The position numbers were made by a program, and so were the translations under genes. This document shows, one piece after another, positions 1-8,526 of a stretch of 42,752 bases of DNA. This DNA comes from Ignavibacteriales bacterium CG18_big_fil_WC_8_21_14_2_50_31_20. Lineage in GTDB: Bacteria; Bacteroidota; Ignavibacteria; Ignavibacteriales; Melioribacteraceae. The notes under the pieces are model-generated. The model saw only the letters and a list, made by a program, of their open reading frames with translations. It searched no databases and was not told where the DNA came from. Each line of letters begins with the position of its first letter. The first letter of the stretch is position 1. The DNA lies in the NCBI GenBank assembly GCA_002786785.1, contig PCUD01000045.1, positions 35,459-78,210 of the forward strand, written 5' to 3'.

Positions 1-432
1 GAAAGGTTTTTCCTGCTTGATAAAGTTTTTATAAACATTTTTGGTGATTATAGAGAGTTTATTGTTGAAGATGTGGAAAGACTTGATAATTTTTTTATTA
101 TCAAATTTAACAACTTTAATTCTGATTTTGATGTCGAATTTTTAGTTGGATCCTCTATTTTTGTGAATGAAAAAGATGCAGTTAGATTAGATGATGATAC
201 ATTTTTTATTCACGATCTTATTGGATGTAAGGTTGTTTTTAATGAGAAGTTCTTTGGACAGGTTGTTGATGTTTTAAGCTTAAATTCAAATGATGTTTAT
301 GTTTTGGAAGATAATAATGGAATTGAAAGATTAATTCCTGCAATTTCACAATTTATTGAATTAGTAAACATTGCAGAAAAGAAAATTACTCTAAAAATAG
401 ATTTTGATGAGTTTAGTGATGATGAGAATTGA
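1..432 (+). CDS. rimM: Ribosome maturation factor RimM (5' end outside window)
   Basis: RimM binds ribosomal protein S19 and helps the 30S head domain and 16S rRNA mature. The reading frame is open from base 1, so the gene begins upstream; 143 codons are visible of a family that usually runs about 165-185 residues. A GTG at 73 is an internal codon, not the start, because the frame before it already reads like RimM (ERFF, then a hydrophobic strand, then FGDYREF). The C-terminal half is a PRC-barrel-type domain with the typical HDLIGC segment and an LIPAI segment near the end. It overlaps trmD by 11 nt, and the order rimM-trmD-rplS is a conserved ribosomal operon, which supports the call. The protein is unusually rich in Asp, Asn and Phe, matching the AT-rich genome. 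Confidence 0.93.
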   Translation, partial: ERFFLLDKVFINIFGDYREFIVEDVERLDNFFIIKFNNFNSDFDVEFLVGSSIFVNEKDAVRLDDDTFFIHDLIGCKVVFNEKFFGQVVDVLSLNSNDVYVLEDNNGIERLIPAISQFIELVNIAEKKITLKIDFDEFSDDEN

Positions 433-1102
433 TATTATTTCTGCTGTTCCAAATTTGTTACAGAGTCCACTAAACACAAGTATTATAAAACGAGCTCAAG
501 ACAAGAATAAATGTGTAATAGTTATTCATGATTTAAGAGATTATACTCATGATAAACACAAACAAATAGACGATAAACCTTTTGGTGGTGGTCCTGGTAT
601 GTTACTAAAACCAGAACCGTTCTTTGAATGTATTGAAAAATTGCAGAGTGAAAGAGAATATGATAATATCATTTTTACTTCACCAAAAGGTAAAATCTTT
701 AATCAATCTTATGCAAACAAAATATCTTTAAGCAAAAACATTATAATTATTGCTGGCCATTATAAAGGTATCGACGATAGAGTAAGAGAGAAATTTGTTA
801 CGGATGAAATTTCGATTGGCAATTATGTTCTTAGTGGTGGTGAACTTCCAGCTCTTATTATTGCTGATGCAATAATAAGACTAATTCCTGGAGTGCTTAA
901 TGATAGTGAATCAGCTTTGAATGATTCTTTTATGGATGATGAATCGGTTGAAGCGCCATATTATACACGCCCTGCAGAATATAAAGGAATGAAAGTTCCA
1001 GAAATTTTACTTTCAGGACATGATAAGAATATTTCTGAATGGAAAGAAAAAAAAGCGATAGAATTGACGAAAAAATGGAAACAAATAAATTCAATGGAGT
1101 AA
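422..1102 (+). CDS. trmD: tRNA (guanine-N1-)-methyltransferase TrmD
   Basis: TrmD transfers a methyl group from S-adenosylmethionine to N1 of G37 in tRNAs that read codons starting with C or G, which prevents frameshifting. The knotted SPOUT fold is recognisable: MRIDIIS at the start, the DDKPFGGGPGML loop near residue 50, an IIAGHYKGID segment, and SIGNYVLSGGELPA followed by IPGVL. The C-terminus has the family pattern PxYTRPxEYKGMKVPEILLSG. I chose the ATG at 422 because it gives the usual MRIDII N-terminus; ATG 419 is equally close, and TTG 404 would add residues the family lacks. It overlaps rimM by 11 nt and ends 3 nt before rplS, so the three are co-transcribed. Length (226 aa) is normal. 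Confidence 0.97.
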   Translation: MRIDIISAVPNLLQSPLNTSIIKRAQDKNKCVIVIHDLRDYTHDKHKQIDDKPFGGGPGMLLKPEPFFECIEKLQSEREYDNIIFTSPKGKIFNQSYANKISLSKNIIIIAGHYKGIDDRVREKFVTDEISIGNYVLSGGELPALIIADAIIRLIPGVLNDSESALNDSFMDDESVEAPYYTRPAEYKGMKVPEILLSGHDKNISEWKEKKAIELTKKWKQINSME

Positions 1103-1105
1103 ACG

Positions 1106-1453
1106 ATGGATAAATTACAAGAGATTGTGCAAGATCAGATTAGAACTGATTACCCTCATTTTAATTCGGGTGATAAAATAAAAGTTCATGTGAGAGTTAT
1201 AGAAGGTGATAAAGAAAGAATTCAGATTTTTGAAGGTGATGTAATAGCTATTAGTGGTTCTGGAATTAGCCGCTCATTTACTGTTAGAAAAATGTCAAGT
1301 GGTGTTGGAGTTGAAAGAATTTTCCCTTTTAGTTCACCTAAGGTAGCAAAAATTGAGGTTGTAAGAGAAGGTAAAGTTAGAAGAGCAAAACTTTATTATC
1401 TTAGAAATCTTTCTGGAAAGGCTGCAAGAATTAAATCTAAAAATATTAGATAA
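1106..1453 (+). CDS. rplS: Large ribosomal subunit protein bL19
   Basis: bL19 sits at the 30S-50S interface of the ribosome. The 115-residue length and motifs are standard: [20 protein letters not shown] in the middle, [26 protein letters not shown], and a basic tail with [14 protein letters not shown] sequence sits 6 nt before the ATG. The gene lies 3 nt after trmD and is the last gene of the operon, followed directly by a hairpin terminator. Nothing in it is unusual. Confidence 0.98.
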   Translation: MDKLQEIVQDQIRTDYPHFNSGDKIKVHVRVIEGDKERIQIFEGDVIAISGSGISRSFTVRKMSSGVGVERIFPFSSPKVAKIEVVREGKVRRAKLYYLRNLSGKAARIKSKNIR

Positions 1454-1460
1454 ATTTATA

Positions 1461-1486
1461 AAAGAGCTCCGAAATGGAGCTTTTTT
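1461..1486 (+). terminator. Intrinsic terminator of rimM-trmD-rplS
   Basis: AGCTCC (1465-1470) pairs with GGAGCT (1476-1481) around a GAAAT loop, and six T residues follow from 1481. It lies 7-33 nt after the rplS stop, where an operon terminator is expected. It ends only about 13 nt before the next start codon, so the downstream gene may be read through from this operon or start from a promoter inside rplS. Confidence 0.85.
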
Positions 1487-1498
1487 CTTAATCTTTTT

Positions 1499-2260
1499 AT
1501 GAATATTATTATACCTCAAAATATTTATTCTGCTCTTTTTGCTTTTTCTTTGCCTGATAATTTAAAAGAAAATATAATAATTAAAGAATCATCTTTAATT
1601 ATAAAAGAGCTTGAAAAAAACAAGGATAATGTTGGTCTTATTCCTTCGCTTGATTTATTGCTTCATCCTGAAATCTTTGTTTCCGAAACTTTTGCTGTTT
1701 CTTTTGATGGTTTACTTTCAAACTCATATTTGTATTTTATGCCAGAACAAAATGGATTAAAAAAAATTTTATTACGAGGTGATCTCTCATCTAACGATTT
1801 AATTTTAAGTAAAATCCTTTTTCCAGAGCAATATGGAATTGAACCAGAATTTGCATTTGATACCCAACCAATTGATTTTGAAAACAATAATTATTTAATT
1901 GTTGGAATTGAAAATGACACTCTTCCAATTGTAAATAACGGGGTTAGTTTTGCAGACCATATAGCAGAATTGATTGATTTCCCTTATGTTAATTTTGTCT
2001 TAGCATCTTATAATGAACAAAATCTTAAACAAATTAACGAAAAGATAAAAATCACAAATGAAAAAATCACCAATCATCTTCCAAATTATTTAGCAAAGTT
2101 GCAGCTTAATTCTAAATTAAACGATTTTGTTTTAGAAAATCTAAATTCTTTGTATTATGATTTTACTGAAAATGAAAAGATAGCATTAAATGAATTATTA
2201 AAACTTCCGTATTATCATGCAATAACAAAAGATTTAGTAGAAGTAAAATTTGTTAAATAG
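1499..2260 (+). CDS. Divergent MqnA-like protein (periplasmic-binding fold)
   Basis: The 253-residue protein resembles the MqnA/MqnD group, which acts on chorismate-derived intermediates in the futalosine route to menaquinone. The overall plan fits: a segment reading NVGLIPSLDLL (compare the family's valine/isoleucine-rich 'ALIPxxEY'), a central SNDLILSKILFPEQYGIEPEF that matches the MqnA stretch before the second lobe, and a strand-rich LIVGIENDTLP. The usual N-terminal SYLNxxP substrate loop is not evident; in its place stands PQNIYSALFAFSLP. There is no signal peptide. It follows the rplS terminator and converges on the barrel gene 8 nt away. The coding call is strong; the function is inference, and a non-catalytic or repurposed homologue is possible. 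Confidence 0.72.
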   Translation: MNIIIPQNIYSALFAFSLPDNLKENIIIKESSLIIKELEKNKDNVGLIPSLDLLLHPEIFVSETFAVSFDGLLSNSYLYFMPEQNGLKKILLRGDLSSNDLILSKILFPEQYGIEPEFAFDTQPIDFENNNYLIVGIENDTLPIVNNGVSFADHIAELIDFPYVNFVLASYNEQNLKQINEKIKITNEKITNHLPNYLAKLQLNSKLNDFVLENLNSLYYDFTENEKIALNELLKLPYYHAITKDLVEVKFVK

Positions 2261-2268
2261 GATTTATT

Positions 2269-3708
2269 CTAAAATTTCCAACGAGTACCAACCGTAAATT
2301 GAGCAATTTTTGTATCATTTCCTTTCAGGACGGATAAAATATCTGCACTTGCAAAGTTTATTTCAAATATATTGGTATCTATTCCAAAACCAAAGCTCCA
2401 AGCAAAGCCATTAAATCCTCCAAATGTAAAACCACTTCTAATTGGTATTATGCTAGCTGGTTTCCATTCAAACCCTAATGCAAAAAGAGGAACGGTTGTA
2501 TTATTTAATGAATTATTGAATCCCTGGTTGAACCCAAAAACAATTAGCATTTCGCCAGGGAAATCACCTTTGTCTAAAAATTTATCTAATCTAAAACTTG
2601 CTCCTAAACGAAGTGCAGTTGGCAACGAAGATGAAAATCCATCTGAATAATGACCAGTAGGTTCTAAATATTTGTTTAAGGAATCTGTTAACGTTGAATC
2701 AATAATATCAGTAATTAGAAAAGAGCCCTTTGACTCAAAGGTTACGGGATCAGTATTCCAATTAACTGAGCCTATATCTGTTATACTTAGTGCCAAACCC
2801 CATATGCTATCAATTTGGGCAGCAAAACCTAAATTTATTCCGAAACCCGTTCCTGCTGGTTTTAAGAACGGGGAAATATTTTGTTTTTTTTTAGATTTAT
2901 CAAAATCCCATTCAATTCCAAAATCGGGTGAAATAGCAATCTTAGCTTTAAAATCATTTTCAATGAGAATGGAATGATCCTCCAATGTGCTTATCTTTGT
3001 ATTTATTTTTTGAATTTCGGAATATGCAAATCCATTTACTACTTTAAAAGTAATTCCGGCAGAGAAAGATTTGAATATATCATCTAATAAATATGAAAAA
3101 TCACGTGCATATGTAAAATCATATTCTCTTAAATATGATGTCGAAAGTTGAAAATCAGCTAACGAATAAGCTCTACCAATTTCATTTCCATTTATGCCTA
3201 AGTCAATTAAATCTTTTGGTAGATTAGTTTTTTGACCAATAATATCATTTATCGAAAATCCAAAACTTCCAATATCCTTACCAGCAAATACAGAGGCTGA
3301 AAACAAATTGATGGCAGTATTAAATTGAATGTTATTTTTGTTTCCAAATTTAGAAAGAAGTATTTCTTTCTCAGAACTATCCAAATATCTTCCAACAAGA
3401 TTACCGTTAGCATCATTTACACCACCAAAGTAATACTCCAAATCATTAAATGACATAAAATCGTTACCAGTAAAAGCATTTATACTTGGAATAGGGAATA
3501 GAGTAGAAATTTCAACTGTTGATTTTTGAAAAGCTAAGTTAGCAGGATTTGCAACAATAGAATGAACACCAGTTGAAGTTATTGCATTAGGGCTCCCCAT
3601 TGCAACTGAGCGTGCATCGGGAAAACTAATTGTACCGCCACTTTGAGCTGTAATTAACGAAGAAAGAATTAAAAAAACACATATAAAATATTTCATAAAT
3701 AGACTCAT
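2269..3708 (-). CDS. DUF5723-like outer-membrane beta-barrel protein
   Basis: A 479-residue exported protein with a signal peptide (hydrophobic core about residues 6-20, likely cleaved near AQS at 21-23). After it comes the pattern FPDARSVAMGSPNAITSTGVHSI..NPANLA, a hallmark of Bacteroidota barrel proteins of the DUF5723/FadL/PorV-like group, in which the N-terminal segment plugs the barrel. Many alternating hydrophobic strands and a C-terminal ...TVGTRWKF ending in Phe fit an outer-membrane barrel inserted by BAM. The start could instead be the ATG at 3696 (MKYFICVF), which gives a more typical signal peptide. It follows the large lipoprotein gene by 9 nt on the same strand, so the two probably form one transcript and may act together. 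The substrate is unknown. Confidence 0.8.
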   Translation of the reverse strand: MSLFMKYFICVFLILSSLITAQSGGTISFPDARSVAMGSPNAITSTGVHSIVANPANLAFQKSTVEISTLFPIPSINAFTGNDFMSFNDLEYYFGGVNDANGNLVGRYLDSSEKEILLSKFGNKNNIQFNTAINLFSASVFAGKDIGSFGFSINDIIGQKTNLPKDLIDLGINGNEIGRAYSLADFQLSTSYLREYDFTYARDFSYLLDDIFKSFSAGITFKVVNGFAYSEIQKINTKISTLEDHSILIENDFKAKIAISPDFGIEWDFDKSKKKQNISPFLKPAGTGFGINLGFAAQIDSIWGLALSITDIGSVNWNTDPVTFESKGSFLITDIIDSTLTDSLNKYLEPTGHYSDGFSSSLPTALRLGASFRLDKFLDKGDFPGEMLIVFGFNQGFNNSLNNTTVPLFALGFEWKPASIIPIRSGFTFGGFNGFAWSFGFGIDTNIFEINFASADILSVLKGNDTKIAQFTVGTRWKF

Positions 3709-3717
3709 ATTTAATTA

Positions 3718-5769
3718 TTAATTATTTACTTTATAATTTACTTTGCCATAAATTTTAAAATAAATATTATCAGTATCTCTAAATTTTACAGGAAGAAGAT
3801 TGTTTATTGGGGCAGTATCCAGGCTAAATTTAACTGCAAAATTAGGATTATTAATAAAAGTTTTTGCATCTTCATCCAAAAGAGTAATCACTTGTTTCGA
3901 TTTTTGGGCTGTAACAACATTTCCATTTTCATCAATATCTGGGGCTTCAATTACAATTTGGTTATCAATATTATAGCTTGGTGGAATTGTAAATAGTGAG
4001 TTATTATCAGAATCTAAAAGATTTCCACTCATAATAATATTAATTGGAATATTATTAGTCGTTTCTACTGTTAGTTCAATAGAACTTATTGATTCAATAG
4101 TATTGTTGTCAATTTTAATACTATCAACTTTAAGCGTGTCTTTAAATTCTCCACTTGCAATTCCAAAATTAAGTGGAATTTCAAAAAAGTATTTTTCAGA
4201 TACTGAATCTGTTTTTGAAATACTTCCAATAGTGTAATTAGGATTTATAGTTCCACTACCAGAAAAAATAAATTTATATGGCAATTCGCCTATTGAAGTA
4301 AAACTGTTTACAAATTCTGTGAAACCAAAATCATTTAAATCAATTTTCTTATTTGCTTTAGTTGGAACATCTATGTTCAATTTCAGTTGCTTTGAAATTT
4401 TGTCCGAAGAGGCAGTTATAATACCATTTAAATTTAATTCAAAATTGACGGATGAAATTAATTCTAATATTAATGAAGTATTATTAATATAAACTGAATC
4501 AAAATTAATATTATTTTTTAGATCACCTAAGTCAAAACTAAAATCTGATTCAGCAATCTTGAAAGTAGTTGGTTTAATCATTCCTTTTGCAGATGCAATA
4601 AAAATTTTACTAAAATTTAGATTAAACGAAACGCTATCACTATTATTAATTGTTCTCACATCATTAGTAGCCTCGGCAGTAATTGAAGCAGTATATGAAA
4701 GTTTATTAGTTAATAACCCAGAAGTTGGACTTTTAATTGACCAATTTTGCAACGAAGGTATTTCTATTACTTTATTTTTTTCATTTCGCGATAATCTAAA
4801 AGATTGTTTGTAATTATTATTTTGATTATCAAATAAATTGCTCACATCAAAATTAACTATTAAATCAAGGTCGGAATAATTGTTAGCTTTAATTTTAAAA
4901 TTGCCACTTTCTAATACAATGTATTCAATTTTTGTTGAGTCATCAATTATAAATGAATCTTCAACTATAAAAGGATCTTGCTCTGGTAACTCGCCAGTTA
5001 CACTTCTAATTTTCAAATCTATTAAATTTGCACTAATTAGTGTCCCAGCATCTTGAGGCAAAGTTACAATTTCATTTGCACTGCCTTGAGTATAAATAGT
5101 ACCTTGAATTTCCAAACTATTAGTTACACTAGCATCTACTAAATCGAAAGTAACATTTGTACTATCAAAAGGAGCTGTTAAAATAGGGGAATTGACTAAG
5201 GACTCAACAACTATTGAACCATCCGTTTTATTTACAATTTTAAGTTCTCTAAATTCTGTTGTAATAGGTAAATTATTATGAATTGTAAGAGTTAATTTTC
5301 CAGATTGGAAAATAGCCGATTGAAATTCATTAATTAAATCAAAATCAGAAGTAACTGCTGAGGATATTTCTGGAAAGACTGCCGCAATACCACCAGAAAT
5401 TGGAGTCCATTCAGAGATAGATATTATTGTTTTAATTGGAGGTATTTTATTTATTTTAATTGTTCCAATTGAGTTTGAAGCATAAGTCGAAAATGCATCT
5501 ATTTTAAGATTTTCACTAACAAAAAAGGGTTCAATTACATCACTTTTGCTATAGACTAAAACACCAAGACGATTTGGATCATCAGAGGCAACAATGCTAC
5601 TATCGTCTTTAATGAATTGATTTATTGTTAATAACGAATCCATAATTGGAAAAGAAATGTTTATATTGTAACTAGGAGCCACAAAATCGTTTGGGGGCGA
5701 AATACATCCAAAAAGGAGTATCAACAAAAATAGTGGTACATAAAGTTTTTTTCTTATAATATTTTTCAT
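3718..5769 (-). CDS. Large lipoprotein of unknown function
   Basis: 683 residues with a clear lipoprotein signal: basic MKNIIRKK, hydrophobic core, and lipobox LFGC with the lipidated cysteine at residue 22. The rest is rich in Ser, Asn, Ile and Thr with strand-like alternation and recurring phrases of the type 'L-x-I-x-...-ATNDVRTI', 'LELNLNG', suggesting several stacked beta-sandwich modules. No enzyme motif is visible. It is the first gene of a two-gene unit with the DUF5723-like barrel downstream, so an outer-membrane or surface role with that barrel is likely. About 190 nt of AT-rich DNA separates it from the divergent comM. I do not recognise a named family. Confidence 0.8.
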   Translation of the reverse strand: MKNIIRKKLYVPLFLLILLFGCISPPNDFVAPSYNINISFPIMDSLLTINQFIKDDSSIVASDDPNRLGVLVYSKSDVIEPFFVSENLKIDAFSTYASNSIGTIKINKIPPIKTIISISEWTPISGGIAAVFPEISSAVTSDFDLINEFQSAIFQSGKLTLTIHNNLPITTEFRELKIVNKTDGSIVVESLVNSPILTAPFDSTNVTFDLVDASVTNSLEIQGTIYTQGSANEIVTLPQDAGTLISANLIDLKIRSVTGELPEQDPFIVEDSFIIDDSTKIEYIVLESGNFKIKANNYSDLDLIVNFDVSNLFDNQNNNYKQSFRLSRNEKNKVIEIPSLQNWSIKSPTSGLLTNKLSYTASITAEATNDVRTINNSDSVSFNLNFSKIFIASAKGMIKPTTFKIAESDFSFDLGDLKNNINFDSVYINNTSLILELISSVNFELNLNGIITASSDKISKQLKLNIDVPTKANKKIDLNDFGFTEFVNSFTSIGELPYKFIFSGSGTINPNYTIGSISKTDSVSEKYFFEIPLNFGIASGEFKDTLKVDSIKIDNNTIESISSIELTVETTNNIPINIIMSGNLLDSDNNSLFTIPPSYNIDNQIVIEAPDIDENGNVVTAQKSKQVITLLDEDAKTFINNPNFAVKFSLDTAPINNLLPVKFRDTDNIYFKIYGKVNYKVNN

Positions 5770-5901
5770 AATTAACTGCTATTTTGGATAAAATTTATAA
5801 TTTCTATTATAAGATAATACATTATATCCTATATATAAGTGATTTAAATCATATTTTGAAATTGTCTTACACTATTAAAAACATTAATTGAATCAAAGTG
5901 A

Positions 5902-5933
5902 TTGAATATTCTATCATTATTTGATATTTTTAC
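5902..5933 (+). promoter_or_regulatory. Candidate housekeeping promoter of comM
   Basis: TTG at 5902-5904, 20 nt, then TATTTTTAC at 5925-5933. This matches the Bacteroidota sigma-A form (TTG near -33, TAnnTTTG-like near -7) and the spacing seen at the two tRNA promoters in this window. The ATG lies 26 nt after the motif. The 177-nt gap between comM and the divergent lipoprotein gene holds nothing else I can name. Confidence 0.5.
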
Positions 5934-5959
5934 AATTCATAAATTATTAATGGGGCATT

Positions 5960-7498
5960 ATGTTTTCAAAAATATTCTCTAGTTCCACTTTTGGTATCGA
6001 TGCAGTTGTTGTTGAAGTTGAAACACATTTTGAAAAGCAATTGCCTTCAATAATTATAGTTGGTTTGCCAGATAGTGCTGTTCGGGAAAGTAAAGAGAGA
6101 GTTGTTGCTGCAATTAAAAATAGCGGTTTCGAATTTCCACTAAAAAAAATAACAATTAATTTAGCTCCCGCTGATATTAAAAAAGAAGGAAGTGCCTTTG
6201 ATTTGCCAATTGCAATTGGAATTTTAACTGCAAATGGAATAATTCCTACTGAAGCTGCTGAAAAAACAATATTCCTTGGTGAATTATCACTTGATGGCTC
6301 ACTTCGTAAAATAAAAGGAGTTTTACCAATTGTAGTTGAGGCTAAAAGAATTGGATTTAATAGAATTATTGTGCCAGCAAATTCAGTAAAAGAAGCTTCA
6401 ATTGTTGATGGTGTTGATGTTTTTGGTATTGAAAACTTAAAAGATGTTGTTTCATTTTTGAATAATGAATTGGAATTAAAACCAGTTAAAACCAATAGAA
6501 ATGAATTATTTTCGCAGATTAATAAATATAATTTGGATTTTTCGGATGTAAAGGGACAAGAAAATGTAAAGCGTTCTCTCGAAATAGCTGCTGCAGGAAG
6601 TCATAATATTATAATGATTGGACCTCCTGGATCTGGAAAATCTATGCTTGCAAAAAGATTCCCTTCAATTTTACCACCTTTAACTTTTGAAGAGGCATTG
6701 GAAACAACTAAAATTCATTCCATTGCTGGAATTTTATCAAGCGATATTGCTCTAATAACCGAACGCCCATTTCGTTCACCACATCATACTGTATCTGACG
6801 CGGCGTTAATTGGAGGAGGTTCTTTCCCTCGTCCTGGAGAAGTATCTTTTGCACATCATGGGGTTTTATTTTTAGATGAATTCCCAGAATTTAAAAAAAA
6901 TGTTTTAGAAGTTATGCGCCAACCAATGGAGGATTATAAGGTAACAATTAGTCGTTCTAAAATGTCTTTAGAATTTCCAGCAAACTTTATGCTAGTTGCT
7001 GCTATGAATCCTTGTCCTTGCGGTTATTATACTGACCCCACAAAAGAATGCACTTGCAATAGTGGAATGATTCAAAAATATATGGCAAAAATTTCGGGAC
7101 CAATGTTGGATAGAATTGATATTCATATCGAAGTTCCAGCAGTAAAGTATAAGGATTTATCTTCAAATATTAACGGAGAAACTTCCGAAGAAATTAGAAA
7201 ACGAGTTATTGTTGCAAAAGAAATTCAAATTGCTAGATTTAATGAATTTCCTAATATTCATAGCAATGCCGATATGGGAACAAACGAGATAAGACAATTT
7301 TGTAAATTAGATAGTGCGGGAACAGAATTACTTAAAATGGCAATGACAAAACTTGGCTTATCGGCACGTGCTTATGATAGAATTCTAAAAGTTAGTAGAA
7401 CAATTGCTGATATTGAAGGAAGTGAAAATATTTTACCTAATCATTTAAGTGAGGCAATACAATATAGAAGTTTAGACAGAGAATTATGGATGCATTAA
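5960..7498 (+). CDS. comM: YifB/ComM family Mg-chelatase-like AAA+ ATPase
   Basis: ComM is a hexameric helicase that drives branch migration during natural transformation in some bacteria; the family is very widespread, and in many hosts its role is untested. The 512-residue length is standard. Residues about 20-120 form the ChlI-like (Lon protease-like) N-terminal domain. The AAA+ core has Walker A GPPGSGKS at 221-228, the Mg-chelatase signature HHTVSDAALIGGG, Walker B LFLDEFPEF, and a four-cysteine cluster (NPCPCGYY...CTC). The C-terminal domain contains SARAYDRILKVSRTIADI. A GGGG lies 4 nt before the ATG. Its stop codon interlocks with that of the convergent LapA-like gene. Confidence 0.95.
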   Translation: MFSKIFSSSTFGIDAVVVEVETHFEKQLPSIIIVGLPDSAVRESKERVVAAIKNSGFEFPLKKITINLAPADIKKEGSAFDLPIAIGILTANGIIPTEAAEKTIFLGELSLDGSLRKIKGVLPIVVEAKRIGFNRIIVPANSVKEASIVDGVDVFGIENLKDVVSFLNNELELKPVKTNRNELFSQINKYNLDFSDVKGQENVKRSLEIAAAGSHNIIMIGPPGSGKSMLAKRFPSILPPLTFEEALETTKIHSIAGILSSDIALITERPFRSPHHTVSDAALIGGGSFPRPGEVSFAHHGVLFLDEFPEFKKNVLEVMRQPMEDYKVTISRSKMSLEFPANFMLVAAMNPCPCGYYTDPTKECTCNSGMIQKYMAKISGPMLDRIDIHIEVPAVKYKDLSSNINGETSEEIRKRVIVAKEIQIARFNEFPNIHSNADMGTNEIRQFCKLDSAGTELLKMAMTKLGLSARAYDRILKVSRTIADIEGSENILPNHLSEAIQYRSLDRELWMH

Positions 7499-7776
7499 TC
7501 AATTTCTGATTCTTCAACGAGTTGTTTTTCTGCTTTTTTCTTTTTTTTGTGGTTTACATAACTTTTCATAAACCAACCAAATAGAGTTCCCACAATTAGC
7601 ATAGAAATAACAATTAAAGAAACGGACATATAATATGTCCAAATTAGAACATTTATATTAACAACTTGGGTGTTTTGAAGTAAAAAAATTGTAGTTATGA
7701 AAATAAGTGCAAGAATGATAATTAGTTTAAAATTTGGATTATTCAATTTCGTTTTCCTTATTTTCTCTTGTGCCAT
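7495..7776 (-). CDS. LapA-domain-like small membrane protein
   Basis: A 93-residue protein with two hydrophobic segments (about residues 17-34 and 45-68) and a Lys-rich cytoplasmic tail. The pattern FLLQNTQVVNINVLIW between helices is characteristic of the LapA/DUF1049 domain, found in envelope-related inner-membrane proteins. I place the start at the ATG at 7776; a TTG at 7803 would add nine residues. Either start lies inside the upstream lipoprotein gene, giving a 38-nt overlap and suggesting translational coupling. The 3' end overlaps the comM stop as TTAA. The exact function is unknown. Confidence 0.75.
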   Translation of the reverse strand: MAQEKIRKTKLNNPNFKLIIILALIFITTIFLLQNTQVVNINVLIWTYYMSVSLIVISMLIVGTLFGWFMKSYVNHKKKKKAEKQLVEESEID

Positions 7777-8464
7777 TTGAAATATATTCTTCAATCCAAT
7801 CAATAAATTGAATATTACTATCTATAATTTCAGTTCTTTCAGATTTCTCTAATTCGCTATCCAAAATTTGAGCTTTTTGGAGATATTTTTGAGCTCTATT
7901 TAATATATCAAAATTTTTTCTAAAAACTGATTTTGTTTCTGTAGCAAAAAATACTTTTTTCTTTAGGTCAGTAAAAGTTGCTAATTTTTGCATTCGTTTC
8001 TCATAATCAGTTCTTCTTTTAAACTCATTAATTGAATAATATCCAATATTATTTAATTGCCAAGTAGCAATATCTTCTCGGCTTAGTTCATAAGCGGCAT
8101 CGCTTGCCATGCTTAAATATGTAATAATTGAATCTAAATTATTGGATGAAGTAAATTTTGTTGCTTTTTCCTTGGCAAATTTATATTGTTTCCAAAGTTG
8201 GGAAATAGATTTTATTTGATAATCTGATTCTTTTTCCTCAATTTCCAAAATATTTTTGCTTTCTTTTTCTTCAACAACTATTTCTTTGTTTGTCTCTGTG
8301 CTGTCAATAATAGTTGTAGTGTCAAGAATAGTCTTTTTGTTAATTGATAAAGTGCTATCAATTATATCATTTTTTAGATTTGTAGAATCAAGATTTGGAT
8401 TTCTATCATTTCCACAAGAATATAAAAACACAAAGAGAAATATTTGAATAGCTATTTTTTTCAT
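7739..8464 (-). CDS. Lipoprotein with coiled/helical domain, unknown function
   Basis: 241 residues from the ATG at 8464, chosen because it gives the standard MKKIAIQIFLF signal with lipobox LYSC (lipidated Cys17); the ATG at 8476 would only add MFWV. After the signal is a low-complexity linker rich in Ser, Asp, Thr, Lys and Glu (about residues 20-75), then a helical domain (about 80-225) with segments such as QLWKQYKFAKEKATKF and a spread of Leu/Ala typical of TPR-like helical pairs. It overlaps the LapA-like gene by 38 nt on the same strand. No catalytic motif is seen. Confidence 0.72.
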   Translation of the reverse strand: MKKIAIQIFLFVFLYSCGNDRNPNLDSTNLKNDIIDSTLSINKKTILDTTTIIDSTETNKEIVVEEKESKNILEIEEKESDYQIKSISQLWKQYKFAKEKATKFTSSNNLDSIITYLSMASDAAYELSREDIATWQLNNIGYYSINEFKRRTDYEKRMQKLATFTDLKKKVFFATETKSVFRKNFDILNRAQKYLQKAQILDSELEKSERTEIIDSNIQFIDWIEEYISNGTRENKENEIE

Positions 8465-8526
8465 TACCCAGAACATATTAAATTTTAAATGTGTATTTAA
8501 AAATAAACTATTAATTATTAAAAGAC

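Noticed and set aside
5947-6495. Open minus-strand frame of 182 codons opposite comM.
   Set aside because: It is the antisense shadow of a well-supported ATPase gene; its sequence is a low-complexity Ser/Ile/Thr mix with no motif.
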